Positions 30,271-40,787 of a stretch of DNA of 64,000 nt are shown piece after piece. A program made the translations under genes and the position numbers. This DNA is from Geminocystis herdmanii PCC 6308 (GTDB lineage: Bacteria > Cyanobacteriota > Cyanobacteriia > Cyanobacteriales > Cyanobacteriaceae), in contig NZ_CM001775.1 in NCBI RefSeq assembly GCF_000332235.1, forward strand, positions 1,952,230 to 2,016,229. Reading direction: 5' to 3'. Every line of letters begins with the position of its first letter. Position 1 is the stretch's first letter. The notes below the pieces were generated by a model. That model was not told where the DNA came from. It was given only the letters and a program-made list of their open reading frames with translations, and did not search any database.

Positions 30271-31665
30271 ATGTATATTAATAAAAGAATTATTGAGATT
30301 TTAAGACAAGGAAAACCTGAACAAAAAATTAAAATACAAGGGTGGGTAAGAACAAAAAGAGAACTTAAAGATTTTGCTTTTATTGAAGTTAATGATGGTT
30401 CTTCTTTAGCTAATTTACAGGTAGTTTTAAATCAAGATTTTCCTGATTATGAACGTATCATTAAAAGGTTAAGTACTGGGGTATCTTTAACCGTAGAAGG
30501 GGAATTAGTGGAATCTCCTGCTAAGGGGCAAAAAGTGGAATTAAAGGCTAATTCGATCGAAATTTTTGGAGATTGTGATGGAGAAACTTATCCTTTACAG
30601 AAAAAACGTCACTCTTTTGAATTTTTAAGATCGATCGGACATTTAAGAGGAAGAACAAATACCATTGGTGCTGTAATGCGCGTCAGAAATGCTTGTGCGA
30701 ATGCCATTCATCAATTCTTTCAAAATAAGGGTTTTTTGTGGGTACATACTCCGATTATTACCGCCAGTGATTGTGAAGGTGCAGGGGAATTATTTACCGT
30801 TAGTAACTTAAATTTTGAGAAAATTTTACAAGGTAAAAAAGAGAAAATAGACTATTCCGAAGACTTTTTTGGCAGACAGGCTTATTTAACCGTAAGTGGA
30901 CAATTAGAAGCGGAAATTATGGCGATGGCGTTTGAAAATGTCTATACTTTTGGACCTACTTTTAGAGCAGAAAATTCTAATACTTCTCGACATTTAGCTG
31001 AGTTTTGGATGGTTGAACCTGAGATGGCTTTTTGTGATCTTGAAGGGGATCAAAATTTAGCAGAAGAATTTTTAAAATATGTCTTTAATTTTGTCTTAAA
31101 TAGTTGTCCTGAAGACTTAGAATTTTTTAATCAAAGAATTAATCAAAATGTGTTAAGTAATGCTGATAATATTATTAATAATGAGTTTGCGAGAATTACT
31201 TATACTGAAGCTATTAGTTTGTTAGAAAAGTGCGATCGAACTTTTGAATTTCCTGTGGAATGGGGTATCGATTTACAATCTGAACATGAGCGCTATTTAG
31301 CTGAAAAATTATTTAAAAAACCAGTAATTGTGACTAATTATCCGAAAGAGATTAAAGCCTTTTATATGCGCTTAAATGATGATCATAAAACCGTTTCAGC
31401 TATGGATATTTTAGCACCTAATATTGGAGAAATTATCGGCGGTTCACAAAGGGAAGAAAGATTAGATGTTTTAGAGTCTCGTATTGCTGATTTAGAGATC
31501 GATCGAGATAGTTTATGGTGGTACTTAGACTTAAGAAGATATGGTACAGTACCCCATGCTGGTTTTGGTTTAGGATTTGAAAGATTAGTGCAATTTATGA
31601 CGGGAATGGAAAATATTAGAGATGTGATACCTTTTCCTCGTACTCCCATGAATGCAGAATTTTAA
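30271..31665 (+). CDS. asnS: Asparaginyl-tRNA synthetase
   Basis: A 464-residue class II aminoacyl-tRNA synthetase. An N-terminal OB-fold ([24 protein letters not shown]) binds the anticodon. The catalytic core has [11 protein letters not shown], the motif 2 [19 protein letters not shown] and motif 3 [15 protein letters not shown]. Ends with [10 protein letters not shown]. Length and motifs are normal. Residues such as the AsnRS-type loop favour AsnS over AspS. Confidence 0.97.
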   Translation: MYINKRIIEILRQGKPEQKIKIQGWVRTKRELKDFAFIEVNDGSSLANLQVVLNQDFPDYERIIKRLSTGVSLTVEGELVESPAKGQKVELKANSIEIFGDCDGETYPLQKKRHSFEFLRSIGHLRGRTNTIGAVMRVRNACANAIHQFFQNKGFLWVHTPIITASDCEGAGELFTVSNLNFEKILQGKKEKIDYSEDFFGRQAYLTVSGQLEAEIMAMAFENVYTFGPTFRAENSNTSRHLAEFWMVEPEMAFCDLEGDQNLAEEFLKYVFNFVLNSCPEDLEFFNQRINQNVLSNADNIINNEFARITYTEAISLLEKCDRTFEFPVEWGIDLQSEHERYLAEKLFKKPVIVTNYPKEIKAFYMRLNDDHKTVSAMDILAPNIGEIIGGSQREERLDVLESRIADLEIDRDSLWWYLDLRRYGTVPHAGFGLGFERLVQFMTGMENIRDVIPFPRTPMNAEF

Positions 31666-31752
31666 GCAAATAGTGTTTTAATAAAGTAGTCCAGATGAAA
31701 AAGGAGCAATACCAAAAAAAATAAGAGAATTAGAAGAGACACGAAGTAATTT

Positions 31753-31845
31753 TCACTCACTTTGATTTTTAGCTTGATTATGTAAATCATCATAAGGATT
31801 AAGTAATGCTATCCAATAACCTGTGTCAGCAAATACTTTTTTCAT
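31753..31845 (-). pseudogene. N-terminal fragment of a PIN toxin (decayed)
   Basis: A 30-codon frame from ATG at 31845 gives MKKVFADTGYWIALLNPYDD and then stops at a TGA. FADTGYWIALL is the start of a PIN/VapC toxin of the transposon-type toxin-antitoxin systems. No continuation of the domain is found in the other frames, so the gene is truncated. Confidence 0.7.
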
Positions 31846-31930
31846 TCTTCTATTTTGTCAGCCCCATATAGATAATGAGTTAAATTTTTAGATAAATCGG
31901 TAGGTAATTTTTGCAAGAGGAATCTGAAAA
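31842..31930 (-). pseudogene. C-terminal fragment of the matching antitoxin (decayed)
   Basis: On the reverse strand a short open stretch reads FRFLLQKLPTDLSKNL and ends in ADKIEE and a TGA that overlaps the toxin ATG (ATGA). This is the end of an antitoxin; the upstream part is lost. Together with the toxin fragment it is the remnant of a type II module in a 381-base spacer that otherwise holds nothing recognisable. Confidence 0.45.
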
Positions 31931-32046
31931 TTTTTGCTTAATATGGCACTCATTTATCTTGACTTTTTACAAAATACAATCACTATGATATTTTTTAGTA
32001 TAACAGAGATTTTTCTCGTTATATTTGTTTAACTTTTTTATTTAAT

Positions 32047-32553
32047 TTATATCTTTTGTTCAATCACTAATAGAAAACCAGTATCATTTTTAAATTTTTG
32101 CATTTGTTGTTTATGGGAATATTGAAAATAAGGTTTTTTACGATTAGCTATATAAGCCTTTTTAGATTTATAATCAGCTAAATTATGATTAGTGACAAAA
32201 TTACTAATAGTTGTCCTAAGTTGTTTATCTCCTTTGTCTATCCAAACTTTATTTTGATAATCTCTTTCCTTTAACTCTACAAAAATAATATTATTTTGAT
32301 AAGTAAGCATTCCATCACAACGATTATCCATTTTACCATTAGCTTTTCTAATTTCGATACAATTATCAATAGCGGTAAATGTTATTTCTATGGCATTGAT
32401 ATTTTCAACGATCGCAATCCATTTGGTTTGTTCATTAGCAATATCCGAGTCAATATAAGCTGGAGCTTGTGGTAATGAAGAATCATCACAAATTCCAAAT
32501 TTTAACTTAGATGTTTTACTTTGACAACGCTCATCAAAAAAATTTATACTCAT
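32047..32553 (-). CDS. PD-(D/E)XK nuclease-like protein, partner of the AAA ATPase
   Basis: A 168-residue protein. The central stretch has CDGMLTYQNNIIFVELKERD (residues 79-98), which fits the D-x12-E-x-K core of PD-(D/E)XK nucleases with Asp80, Glu93 and Lys95. Before it lies a beta-rich segment (EITFTAIDNCIEI). Its ATG overlaps the stop of the ATPase gene by four bases (ATGA), so the two are translated together. I recognise no named family. A defence-type effector is inferred from the pairing. Confidence 0.65.
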   Translation of the reverse strand: MSINFFDERCQSKTSKLKFGICDDSSLPQAPAYIDSDIANEQTKWIAIVENINAIEITFTAIDNCIEIRKANGKMDNRCDGMLTYQNNIIFVELKERDYQNKVWIDKGDKQLRTTISNFVTNHNLADYKSKKAYIANRKKPYFQYSHKQQMQKFKNDTGFLLVIEQKI

Positions 32554-33803
32554 AATTGTTCTTCAATTTCTAGTAAATTATCAAAAAAATCATTAGTTTC
32601 TGCCAGTGAAAGATTCAAATAATTTTCATCAGAAGGTAATCCATCATAATTGTAAAGTTTTTGAATTTCTCCTTCTTCTGTTAATTCATATATAACAGAA
32701 TCTTCTGAGGAGATAAGAGAATCTTTTGGCACAATTTTTTCTAATTGTTCTAGTAAATCTGAATTGGAAGAATTAGAAGATTCAATTTCTTTTTTGACTT
32801 TATCTGCCTTAATTGCTAATGTAAGATAGTTAATAATATAAGGACTATGAGTTGTCAAAATTAATTTATTATTAGTTATTAAATTAGCAAATTCTAATAA
32901 TTTATAAAACACATTTTTTTGAGATGTAGGATAAAGATTTTGTTCTATTTCTTCAACAATATTAATAAAACATTCAGGACGATATTGAGAAGATAAAAGT
33001 TTTAATGCCGCATCTTTAAGTTCTTCCGCAAGGGAATCATCGGATATAATTTTTTGAACTTTAGCTTGTAATATTTTTTGTTCTTCCACACTAAGTTGAT
33101 TTTGAGAAGTTTCTTGGTTTGGATTAATCGATAAAGCAATATTTTGAGAGACTAAAAATAAAGGAACAAAAGATTGAAAACCACTGGAAGACTCTGATAA
33201 ATTTAATTTATAATCATTGCCGATAATATATGATTGTTGTGTATTTTCATCAAATTTAAACTTAACATTACCGACAGGTAAAATTAAATCTTCCTCTGAT
33301 AATTCCTGTTTCGATCGTTCTAATTCTTCCCAAAAATCAGATAATGATCTTGATAAACCTTTTAATTTTTCAGGTTTTCTCACAACACTAAAAAAATTAC
33401 GTTCTGCGGGGATATATAAAATTTTAGGTACAACATATTTTCTATAATTATTTGTCAATGACTCTTGTTTTTCAATGTTTAAATTTCCTCCTTGAAAAGA
33501 AAAGTTATAAGCATTTCCTTTATATTCAATTTCTGTATCTGATGAAAAATAATTTTTTAAATTATGATAACCACAATATAGATTAATAAATCGTTTATAG
33601 GTAGTCACATTTTTTTCGTCTAAATTTCCTATATATAAAGTTTTTTCAAGCCAACTTAGTGTTGAAATTAATTTAGCAATGCTACTTTTTCCTGTACCTT
33701 GATTACCAATAAAAATAGTTATTTTACGGATGTTAATAAATCCGTTATTTTCAGAAAAACCTGATTTTATTGGACCAAAATTTTTAACTTTAATTTGATT
33801 CAT
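32550..33803 (-). CDS. AAA/ABC-type ATPase (OLD-like, AAA_15/AAA_21 class)
   Basis: About 417 residues from the ATG at 33803 (MNQIKVKNFGPI); a further ATG at 33830 would add nine residues and is less likely. Walker A is GNQGTGKSS at 33-41, an ABC-like signature is LSESSSGFQS at 202-211, Walker B is FINIVEE at 279-285 and the switch histidine is His319 in TTHSP. A long insertion between Walker A and the signature may be a coiled dimerisation arm. Such ATPases commonly act as sensors in two-gene phage-defence systems. The nuclease-like gene follows with a four-base overlap. Confidence 0.85.
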   Translation of the reverse strand: MNQIKVKNFGPIKSGFSENNGFINIRKITIFIGNQGTGKSSIAKLISTLSWLEKTLYIGNLDEKNVTTYKRFINLYCGYHNLKNYFSSDTEIEYKGNAYNFSFQGGNLNIEKQESLTNNYRKYVVPKILYIPAERNFFSVVRKPEKLKGLSRSLSDFWEELERSKQELSEEDLILPVGNVKFKFDENTQQSYIIGNDYKLNLSESSSGFQSFVPLFLVSQNIALSINPNQETSQNQLSVEEQKILQAKVQKIISDDSLAEELKDAALKLLSSQYRPECFINIVEEIEQNLYPTSQKNVFYKLLEFANLITNNKLILTTHSPYIINYLTLAIKADKVKKEIESSNSSNSDLLEQLEKIVPKDSLISSEDSVIYELTEEGEIQKLYNYDGLPSDENYLNLSLAETNDFFDNLLEIEEQL

Positions 33804-33935
33804 AATATTTTTGTTGATTAGATATTGCATATAATTTCATTCAGTAATTTATTTTTTGTAAAAATAAAAATATTGCTTTAAGAAGTATATATTTTTATGG
33901 GATAATAAGGAAAAATCTCGATCGAAATCGAAATA

Positions 33936-34994
33936 ATGAAAATTTTAATTTTATCTACTCCTGTGGGTGCATTGAGTTCAGGTATCGGCGGTGGGGTAGA
34001 ATTAACTATCTATAATTTAATTCAAGAAATGCAAAGGCGTAAGCATATCGTTAAAGTAGTCGCTCCTCAAGGTTCGTCTTTTCCCCATACTGATATAGTA
34101 GAAATAGAAGGAAATTTGCACATACCCGCCCAAACTCAAAGCCGTGATATTCCTACTATCATGCCCGAAAATTCTGTATTAGCAAATATGTGGGAATACG
34201 CAAGACAGGTACAATCAAATTATGATGTATTGGTAAATTTTGCCTTTGATTGGCTTCCTTTTTATCTTACTCCTTTTTTTCAGAGTTCGATTGCACACTT
34301 TATCAGTATGGGATCATTATCTGATAGTTTGGATCAAATTATGGCACAGACGGCGAAAAAATATCCTCAAAACTTTGCTGTTTATACCAAATCTCAGGCG
34401 CAAACTTTCCCTTTTCCTGATGTTTGTCAATGTTTAGGCAGTGGCATCGATTTATCTCTATACGAATTTAGGGAAAAACCAGACAAAAAATTAGCATGGT
34501 TAGGGAGAATTGCACCAGAAAAAGCCTTAGAAGATGCGGTTAAAGCCTCAGAAATAACTCAAATACCTTTACTTATTTTTGGCAAAATTCAAGATGAAAA
34601 CTACTGGCAAAATATTCTCACACAACATTCCAACGCACCTATAGAATATCGTGGTTTTTTATCTACGGTGGATTTACAGAGAGAATTAGGTTACTGCCAA
34701 GGCTTATTAATGACTCCCCGTTGGGTAGAAGCTTTTGGAAATGTTGCCATTGAAGCCTTAGCCTGTGGTGTGCCTGTTATTAGCTATGCTAGAGGAGGTC
34801 CAGCGGAAATCGTCACCGATGGAAAAACAGGATTTTTAGTAACTCCCGACAGTGTTGAAGAATTAGTCAATGCCATTAACCGCCTTTCGGAAATTAACCG
34901 TGATGATTGTCGGAAGATAGCAGAACAAGAGTACTCTTTAACTGCTTGGGGCGATCGTTTTGAGGCATGGTTGAAATGTGTGATGAAGGGATGA
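33936..34994 (+). CDS. Glycosyltransferase family 4 protein
   Basis: A 352-residue GT-B fold enzyme. The N-terminus has the glycine-rich STPVGALSSGIGGGVELT loop, and the nucleotide-sugar site is EAFGNVAIEALACGVPVI followed by GGPAEIV (E-x7-E motif). The substrate is unknown. Diverges from the ATPase pair. Full length. Confidence 0.92.
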   Translation: MKILILSTPVGALSSGIGGGVELTIYNLIQEMQRRKHIVKVVAPQGSSFPHTDIVEIEGNLHIPAQTQSRDIPTIMPENSVLANMWEYARQVQSNYDVLVNFAFDWLPFYLTPFFQSSIAHFISMGSLSDSLDQIMAQTAKKYPQNFAVYTKSQAQTFPFPDVCQCLGSGIDLSLYEFREKPDKKLAWLGRIAPEKALEDAVKASEITQIPLLIFGKIQDENYWQNILTQHSNAPIEYRGFLSTVDLQRELGYCQGLLMTPRWVEAFGNVAIEALACGVPVISYARGGPAEIVTDGKTGFLVTPDSVEELVNAINRLSEINRDDCRKIAEQEYSLTAWGDRFEAWLKCVMKG

Positions 34995-35013
34995 TAAGGC
35001 AAAATTTCCTAAT

Positions 35014-35571
35014 TTAATCACAGGGTTTAAGGGTAAAAAGACTGAGTAATTTTTCTTCTTCTTGATACTCAGAAAAACGCATAGATTTAAGGTGTCTGGC
35101 ATTTAAAATTATTGAGTAATTATAAAACTCATATCTAGTGAGTAAATGGGGATAACTAGGAGATATTTGCTCCCAAAATTTTTCTCCTTCAAAGGTTAAT
35201 TGTTCTTCTAATTTTAACCCTATTTCTTCTTCTAAACCTCGATAAGCACCTTGTAAGGGATTTTCATTTTTTTTGAGTTTTTCGGTAATATTATTTAACT
35301 CCCGTTTTCTTTCTATTCCTTTTAAAAATATTTGCTTATCTTCTATTAGTTGAAAATATCGATCGCCCAGTTTAAATTTAACATCGATCGAGCTTACTTT
35401 TAGTAATCTAACTAATATTTTATCAACGATTTTTAACTCTGATTCTCCTTCTTGAATCTCAATAAATAATTCCTCGATGGTTTTATTTCCTTGATGGTGA
35501 TTCCAATGTTGAGTATCAATATTATATTGTAATAATAATTCTTTTAATTCAATTAAAGTATTCGGGTTCAT
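35014..35571 (-). CDS. Nudix-like domain protein
   Basis: A 185-residue protein. YRGLEEEIGLKLEE at about residues 110-123 resembles the core of a Nudix box (RExxEExGx), with Gly in place of the first Glu, so hydrolase activity is uncertain. The N-terminus (LLLQYNIDTQHW) and the long charged linker are not recognised. It starts 23 bases inside the 3' end of the upstream redoxin gene, so translation is coupled. Confidence 0.6.
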   Translation of the reverse strand: MNPNTLIELKELLLQYNIDTQHWNHHQGNKTIEELFIEIQEGESELKIVDKILVRLLKVSSIDVKFKLGDRYFQLIEDKQIFLKGIERKRELNNITEKLKKNENPLQGAYRGLEEEIGLKLEEQLTFEGEKFWEQISPSYPHLLTRYEFYNYSIILNARHLKSMRFSEYQEEEKLLSLFTLKPCD

Positions 35572-36130
35572 TGCCTAATTTCCATTTAATATTACAACCT
35601 ACACTTGGTTTTTGTTCTATCTCGATCGATTGATCTAATAATAAAGCATCGATGCTCGATCGTAAATCTTTTCCCGTAACAGGTATATTTAAACTAGGAC
35701 GACTATCATCTAATTGACCACGATAAACCAATTTTAAATTATGATCAAATAAATAAAAATCAGGGGTACAAGCCGCTTTATAAGCCTTAGCAATATCTTG
35801 ATTTTCGTCATAACAAATAGGAAAATTAAAGCCTTCTTCTTGTGCCATTAACTTTAAATTGTCAGGAGAATCATCAGGATAATTAACCACATCATTACTG
35901 CTAATTGCCACGATACCTAAATTTTTATCTTGATAATCATAGCCTAGTTTTGCTAATTCCGTTTTAATATGTTTTACAAATGGACAATGACGAGAAATAA
36001 ACATCACTAATAAACCTTTACATTCCCGAAAATCATCTAAAGAAATAATTTTATCAGAGACGGTATCAAGCAAAGAAAAGAAAGGTGCATCACTATTTAA
36101 TACCAACATTGTCGAAGAAGTTAATACCAT
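35549..36130 (-). CDS. Thioredoxin-fold redoxin (AhpC/TSA family)
   Basis: A 193-residue thioredoxin-like protein. The active-site region is SRHCPFVKHIK, with a cysteine in the peroxidatic position and no second CxxC cysteine there. Other features: LVMFISRHCPF, GIVAISSND, and the cis-Pro region CTPDFYLFD. It ends in a cysteine (SVGCNIKWK) as in many cyanobacterial thioredoxin-family proteins. The Nudix-like gene overlaps its 3' end. Confidence 0.88.
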   Translation of the reverse strand: MVLTSSTMLVLNSDAPFFSLLDTVSDKIISLDDFRECKGLLVMFISRHCPFVKHIKTELAKLGYDYQDKNLGIVAISSNDVVNYPDDSPDNLKLMAQEEGFNFPICYDENQDIAKAYKAACTPDFYLFDHNLKLVYRGQLDDSRPSLNIPVTGKDLRSSIDALLLDQSIEIEQKPSVGCNIKWKLGNEPEYFN

Positions 36131-36405
36131 AAAAATAATAATAAATAATAGGTTTATTGAACAATAAAAGTAAACTTAATCTCAATTCTAACGAAAATTA
36201 ACAAAAGTTCGATCGAGCAGCGCCACTTTTAGTGATCGAACTGTACCACTTTTGGAAATCATTATTTTCGACTTTTTTGAGACATGAGATGACAAGAAAA
36301 AGACTAGAGATAGGTATCAAAATGGGTTTCAATCACCCAGATAAAATTAATTCCTTGGTGAGTATAAAATAGAAAAGGAATCAACTTTAATCAAATCTAA
36401 AAATT

Positions 36406-37650
36406 GTGACTGTTACACCTATTAAAAATAATTCTAATTTAACTCAAGTACCTGACAACTTTGGACGTTTCGGCAAATACGGCGGAAAATATGTACCCGA
36501 AACCCTCATGCCCGCCCTGAGTGAATTAGAAACCGCCTATAGTCAGTATAAGCTCGATCGAGACTTTCAAGCAGAATTAAATCAATTACTAAAAGACTAT
36601 GTAGGTAGAGCAAACCCTCTATATTTTGCCGAAAGACTCACCCAACATTACGCTAAACCAGACGGCACAGGCGCTCAAATTTACCTAAAACGAGAAGACT
36701 TAAACCATACAGGCGCTCATAAAATTAATAATGCCCTAGGGCAAGTTTTACTCGCCGTGCGCATGGGGAAAAAACGTATTATTGCAGAAACAGGAGCAGG
36801 ACAACATGGAGTTGCCACCGCCACCGTATGCGCTCGTTTCGGTTTAGATTGTGTAATCTATATGGGTGTAGAAGATATGGAACGCCAAAAGCTCAACGTT
36901 TTTAGAATGAGACTTTTAGGGGCAAAAGTTCAACCTGTATCCGCAGGAACTGGCACACTCAAAGATGCTACGTCCGAAGCCATTCGAGATTGGGTAACAA
37001 ATGTTGAGACTACTCATTATATCTTAGGTTCGGTGGCTGGGCCTCATCCTTATCCGATGATGGTAAGAGATTTTCATGGAGTCATCGGCAAAGAAACCCG
37101 TAGCCAGTGTGTAGAAAAATGGGGCGGTTTACCAGATATTTTACTCGCTTGTGTGGGCGGTGGCTCAAATGCTATGGGTTTATTTTATGAGTTTGTCGGC
37201 GATGCTTCTGTGCGTTTAATTGGAGTGGAAGCGGAAGGAAGCGGTATTGCTTCAGGAAAACACGCTGCCACTTTAACTCAAGGCAAACCCGGAGTTTTAC
37301 ACGGTGCTATGAGTTATTTACTTCAAGATACAGAAGGGCAAGTAACAGAAGCCCATTCTATCAGTGCAGGGTTAGATTATCCGGGAGTAGGACCAGAACA
37401 TAGTTACTTAAAAGATGAAGGTAGAGGAGAATATTACAGCGTCACCGATGGGGAGGCTTTAGAGGCTTTTCAATTGGTATGTAAACTAGAAGGTATTATT
37501 CCTGCCTTAGAAACTGCTCACGCTTTTGCTTATCTGGAAAAATTATGCCCTAATATTGAAGGTAGCCCTCGTATTGTTATTAATTGTTCTGGACGTGGTG
37601 ACAAAGATGTGCAAACTGTTGCTAAATATATTGATGGCATAGACTTGTAA
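36406..37650 (+). CDS. trpB: Tryptophan synthase beta chain
   Basis: A 414-residue PLP enzyme joining indole and serine to tryptophan. GTG start at 36406. The PLP lysine is in [13 protein letters not shown]; also visible are the [13 protein letters not shown] loop and the phosphate-binding GGGSNAMG. Normal length. No trpA neighbour; trp genes are scattered in cyanobacteria. The upstream spacer holds GATCGA repeats including AGCGCCACTTTTAGTGATCG near 36215, also seen near 52570. Confidence 0.98.
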   Translation: MTVTPIKNNSNLTQVPDNFGRFGKYGGKYVPETLMPALSELETAYSQYKLDRDFQAELNQLLKDYVGRANPLYFAERLTQHYAKPDGTGAQIYLKREDLNHTGAHKINNALGQVLLAVRMGKKRIIAETGAGQHGVATATVCARFGLDCVIYMGVEDMERQKLNVFRMRLLGAKVQPVSAGTGTLKDATSEAIRDWVTNVETTHYILGSVAGPHPYPMMVRDFHGVIGKETRSQCVEKWGGLPDILLACVGGGSNAMGLFYEFVGDASVRLIGVEAEGSGIASGKHAATLTQGKPGVLHGAMSYLLQDTEGQVTEAHSISAGLDYPGVGPEHSYLKDEGRGEYYSVTDGEALEAFQLVCKLEGIIPALETAHAFAYLEKLCPNIEGSPRIVINCSGRGDKDVQTVAKYIDGIDL

Positions 37651-37676
37651 TTTACAATTAGATTATAGGTGTTGAA

Positions 37677-37779
37677 AATTAAGAATTAAGAATTAAGAAT
37701 TAAGAATTATCTCCCCAACTCCCTAATTCCCTAATTCCCTAATTCCCTAATTCTCCTAATTCCCTAACTCCCCTTCTCT
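37677..37779. repeat. Simple tandem repeats (AAGAATT)n then (CCCTAATT)n
   Basis: AATTAAG/AAGAATT units repeated about four times, then CCCTAATTC units. Both run up to the stop codon of cobQ. No gene is present. Confidence 0.85.
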
Positions 37780-37783
37780 CTAA

Positions 37784-39274
37784 TCAAAGATTATCGAATA
37801 AAGATTCTAAATCAAGGTGTTTTTCGATTAAATCTGCTAAAGAATCTAGTAATTCTTCCCTTTGCTGACGATAATTACTAATACCTGTGGGTAAGGATGG
37901 TAAACCTCTTTTTTGTCTTAATGTATTTAACCACGCTCTGCGCCATGCACCATTGTCGAAGATTCCATGAAGATAACATCCCCAGACATTTTTGCTTTCA
38001 TTTACTATGCCTAAAGTGTCATCATCAAATATAGGAAAATAATTCATCTTTTTTTGTTTACCCACAGAAGGGATTATTTCTGTATATCCTTGATGGATTT
38101 CATAACCATCTACGGGTAAACCTTGTTGGGGATAATTAGCGAAGACTTCTCGTTGACGGGTGATTTTTTCTCGTTTTAAAATGGTTTTGATGGGTAATAA
38201 GTCTAATCCTTGACAATTTTCTGCTAATCCTTCAAGATGATCAGGATCACATATTATCTGTCCTAACATTTGAAAACCACCACAAATCCCTAAAATTGTG
38301 CCTCCTGATTCGACATATTCTTGAATTTGTGTCATCATTCCTGTTTTTTGCAATATTTCTAAGTCTTCGATCGAAGTCTTAGTGCCGGGTATAATAACAG
38401 CATCAGGATAGCCTAATTGTTCGTAAGGTTCAATATATTCTATTAAAACTCTATCTTCCGCTTCAAGGGGATCAAAATCGGTAAAATTGGAAATATGAGG
38501 TAATTTTATCACACTAATCTTTAATTCATAACCTTTTTTGTGATTGGTTCGATCGAGCAAACCAAGGGAATCTTCCGAAGGTAAAGCCGAATCAAACCAA
38601 GGAATCACCCCCAACACAGGAATTTGGGTATAGTTTTCTAACCATTCTATACCCGGAGTTAAAATAGTTACATCACCTCTAAACTTATTAATCACGATAC
38701 CCTTAATTAACGATCGTTCTTCTGGTTCAAGGAGTGCTAAAGTACCGACAATATGAGCAAAAACTCCCCCCCTTTCAATATCCGCCACCAAAATAGTCTC
38801 AGCGTTGAGATGTTTTGCCACTCGCATATTGGTTAAATCACGATGTTTAAGATTTATTTCCGCAGGGCTACCAGCTCCCTCACATACTACCAAATCAAAT
38901 TCCTGTGCTAAAATCTCCAGACATTCTTTGATATTATCCCAACCCTTATCAAAATAATTTTCATAGTATTCCTTCGCATTGGTAACTCCTACTACCTCAC
39001 CCTTCATAATCACCTGAGAAGTCATATTACCTTGAGGTTTAAGTAAGATAGGATTCATCTCTACCCTAGGGGCAATTTTCGCACCCCATGCCTGTAGTGC
39101 TTGAGCATATCCCATTTCCCCCCCCGTTGCCGTTACATAGGCATTTAAAGCCATATTTTGTCCTTTAAAAGGAGTCACTAACCAACCTTTACGCCATAAT
39201 AAACGACATAAACCCGTGACTAAAGATGATTTTCCAGCGTGGGAAGTAGTACCCACTACCATAATTGCTTTCAT
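37784..39274 (-). CDS. cobQ: Cobyric acid synthase
   Basis: A 496-residue enzyme of vitamin B12 (pseudocobalamin) synthesis that amidates cobyrinic acid a,c-diamide. The N-terminal ATP domain has MVVGTTSHAGKSSLVTG, and VCEGAGSPAEINL. The C-terminal glutamine amidotransferase has the nucleophile cysteine in GICGGFQMLG and the histidine in YLHGIFDN. No B12 riboswitch was found in the 160 bases upstream. Confidence 0.96.
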   Translation of the reverse strand: MKAIMVVGTTSHAGKSSLVTGLCRLLWRKGWLVTPFKGQNMALNAYVTATGGEMGYAQALQAWGAKIAPRVEMNPILLKPQGNMTSQVIMKGEVVGVTNAKEYYENYFDKGWDNIKECLEILAQEFDLVVCEGAGSPAEINLKHRDLTNMRVAKHLNAETILVADIERGGVFAHIVGTLALLEPEERSLIKGIVINKFRGDVTILTPGIEWLENYTQIPVLGVIPWFDSALPSEDSLGLLDRTNHKKGYELKISVIKLPHISNFTDFDPLEAEDRVLIEYIEPYEQLGYPDAVIIPGTKTSIEDLEILQKTGMMTQIQEYVESGGTILGICGGFQMLGQIICDPDHLEGLAENCQGLDLLPIKTILKREKITRQREVFANYPQQGLPVDGYEIHQGYTEIIPSVGKQKKMNYFPIFDDDTLGIVNESKNVWGCYLHGIFDNGAWRRAWLNTLRQKRGLPSLPTGISNYRQQREELLDSLADLIEKHLDLESLFDNL

Positions 39275-39437
39275 AGTGAATAATTAGACTTCTTGCAGAA
39301 ATCGAGTAATGAGTAATAAGTCATAAGTTAAGAAATTTATGTTTTCAACTTTACAGTAGATTTTACTTTTTATTTTGCACTCGTGTCTATTAATAATTGA
39401 TAATTGATAGTGGATAATTGATAGTTGATAAATAATT

Positions 39438-40547
39438 ATGAAAGTAAAAGCCGCCGTTGCCTTAGAAGCAGGAAAACCACTCTCGATCGAAATTATAGAC
39501 TTACAACCCCCTCAAGCAGGAGAAGTCTTAGTCGAAATAAAAGCCACGGGAATTTGCCATACCGATGCCTATACTTTATCAGGAAAAGACCCTGAAGGTT
39601 TATTTCCCAGTATCTTAGGTCATGAAGGAGCTGGAGTTGTGGTAGAAGTAGGTAAAGACGTTAAAAGCCTGAAAGTGGGAGATCATGTGATCCCCTTATA
39701 TGTGCCAGAATGTCGAGAATGTGAATATTGTCTCAGTTTCAAGACTAATCTTTGTCAGGCAATTCGAGTTACTCAAGGTAAAGGTTTGATGCCCGATGGT
39801 AGTAGTCGTTTCTCCCTCGATGGTAAGCCTTTATATCATTATATGGGGACTTCTACCTTTGCTAATTATACCGTTGTGCCTGAAATTGCCTTAGCGAAAA
39901 TTCGTCAAGATGTGCCTTTTGAAAAAGTTTGTTATATCGGTTGTGGTGTAACGACTGGAGTTGGTGCAGTTATTAACACCGCCAAAGTTGAAGCTGGGGC
40001 GAATGTTATCGTTTTTGGTTTAGGAGGTATCGGTTTAAATGTCATCCAAGCCTGTCGTATGGTAGGGGCAAACATGATTATCGGTGTGGATATTAATTCT
40101 AGCAAAAGATCGATCGCCGAAAAATTTGGTATGACTCACTTTGTTAACCCCCAAGAAGTAGAAGGTGATTTAGTGCCTTATTTAGTTGACTTAACCAAAG
40201 GAGGAGCAGACTATACTTTTGAATGTATAGGCAACACTAAAGTTATGCGTCAAGCCTTAGAATGTTGTCATAAAGGTTGGGGAGTTTCCACTATCATCGG
40301 TGTTGCTGGTGCAGGAGAGGAAATTAGTACAAGACCTTTCCAATTAGTGACAGGACGAGTCTGGAAAGGAAGTGCCTTTGGCGGTGCAAGGGGAAGAACT
40401 GATGTACCTAAAATTGTCGATTGGTATAAAGAAGGCAAAATTAATATTGACGATTTAATCACCCATGTCATGCCCTTAGAAGAAATAAACACCGCTTTTG
40501 ATTTAATGCACAAAGGGGAATCCATTCGCAGTGTCGTGACGTTTTAA
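39438..40547 (+). CDS. frmA: S-(hydroxymethyl)glutathione dehydrogenase (class III alcohol dehydrogenase)
   Basis: A 369-residue zinc alcohol dehydrogenase detoxifying formaldehyde as its glutathione adduct. Features: [12 protein letters not shown] and [12 protein letters not shown] for catalytic zinc, [15 protein letters not shown] for structural zinc, [15 protein letters not shown], and the NAD site [10 protein letters not shown]. The start ATG at 39438 follows short TTGATAA repeats. Length is the family norm. Confidence 0.95.
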   Translation: MKVKAAVALEAGKPLSIEIIDLQPPQAGEVLVEIKATGICHTDAYTLSGKDPEGLFPSILGHEGAGVVVEVGKDVKSLKVGDHVIPLYVPECRECEYCLSFKTNLCQAIRVTQGKGLMPDGSSRFSLDGKPLYHYMGTSTFANYTVVPEIALAKIRQDVPFEKVCYIGCGVTTGVGAVINTAKVEAGANVIVFGLGGIGLNVIQACRMVGANMIIGVDINSSKRSIAEKFGMTHFVNPQEVEGDLVPYLVDLTKGGADYTFECIGNTKVMRQALECCHKGWGVSTIIGVAGAGEEISTRPFQLVTGRVWKGSAFGGARGRTDVPKIVDWYKEGKINIDDLITHVMPLEEINTAFDLMHKGESIRSVVTF

Positions 40548-40567
40548 ATCTTGACTTATACGGGAAT

Positions 40568-40787
40568 ACCTCAGTTCGATAAAAGAATTCTTGAGGTTAA
40601 TAGGTTTCAGGTGGCAGGTTGCAGGTTGCAGGTTTCAGGTGTAGTTTTCAGAAGATGATATAATTCTATCAAAAAATTGAACATAAACAAATCAATTAAG
40701 ATATATTTTTTGTCAATTCTTTAACCCTTTCCGATACCTGACACCTAACACCTTTACAGCACCGAAAATTTTATGGTTCACTCAGGT
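40568..40787 (+). mobile_element. Repeat family A, copy 2, with 11-bp direct repeats
   Basis: A 220-bp element from ACCTCAGTTCGAT to GGTTCACTCAGGT, homologous to the copy at 6707-6896. It is directly flanked by TATACGGGAAT (40557-40567) and TATACAGGAAT (40788-40798), an 11-bp direct repeat with one change that looks like a target duplication. Its inner GGTTTCAGGTGGCAGG-type repeats differ from the other copies. No ORF. Confidence 0.75.

Noticed and set aside
39275-39437. Cobalamin riboswitch upstream of cobQ
   Set aside because: No B12-box-like sequence or structured leader is visible; only short TTGATAA repeats.
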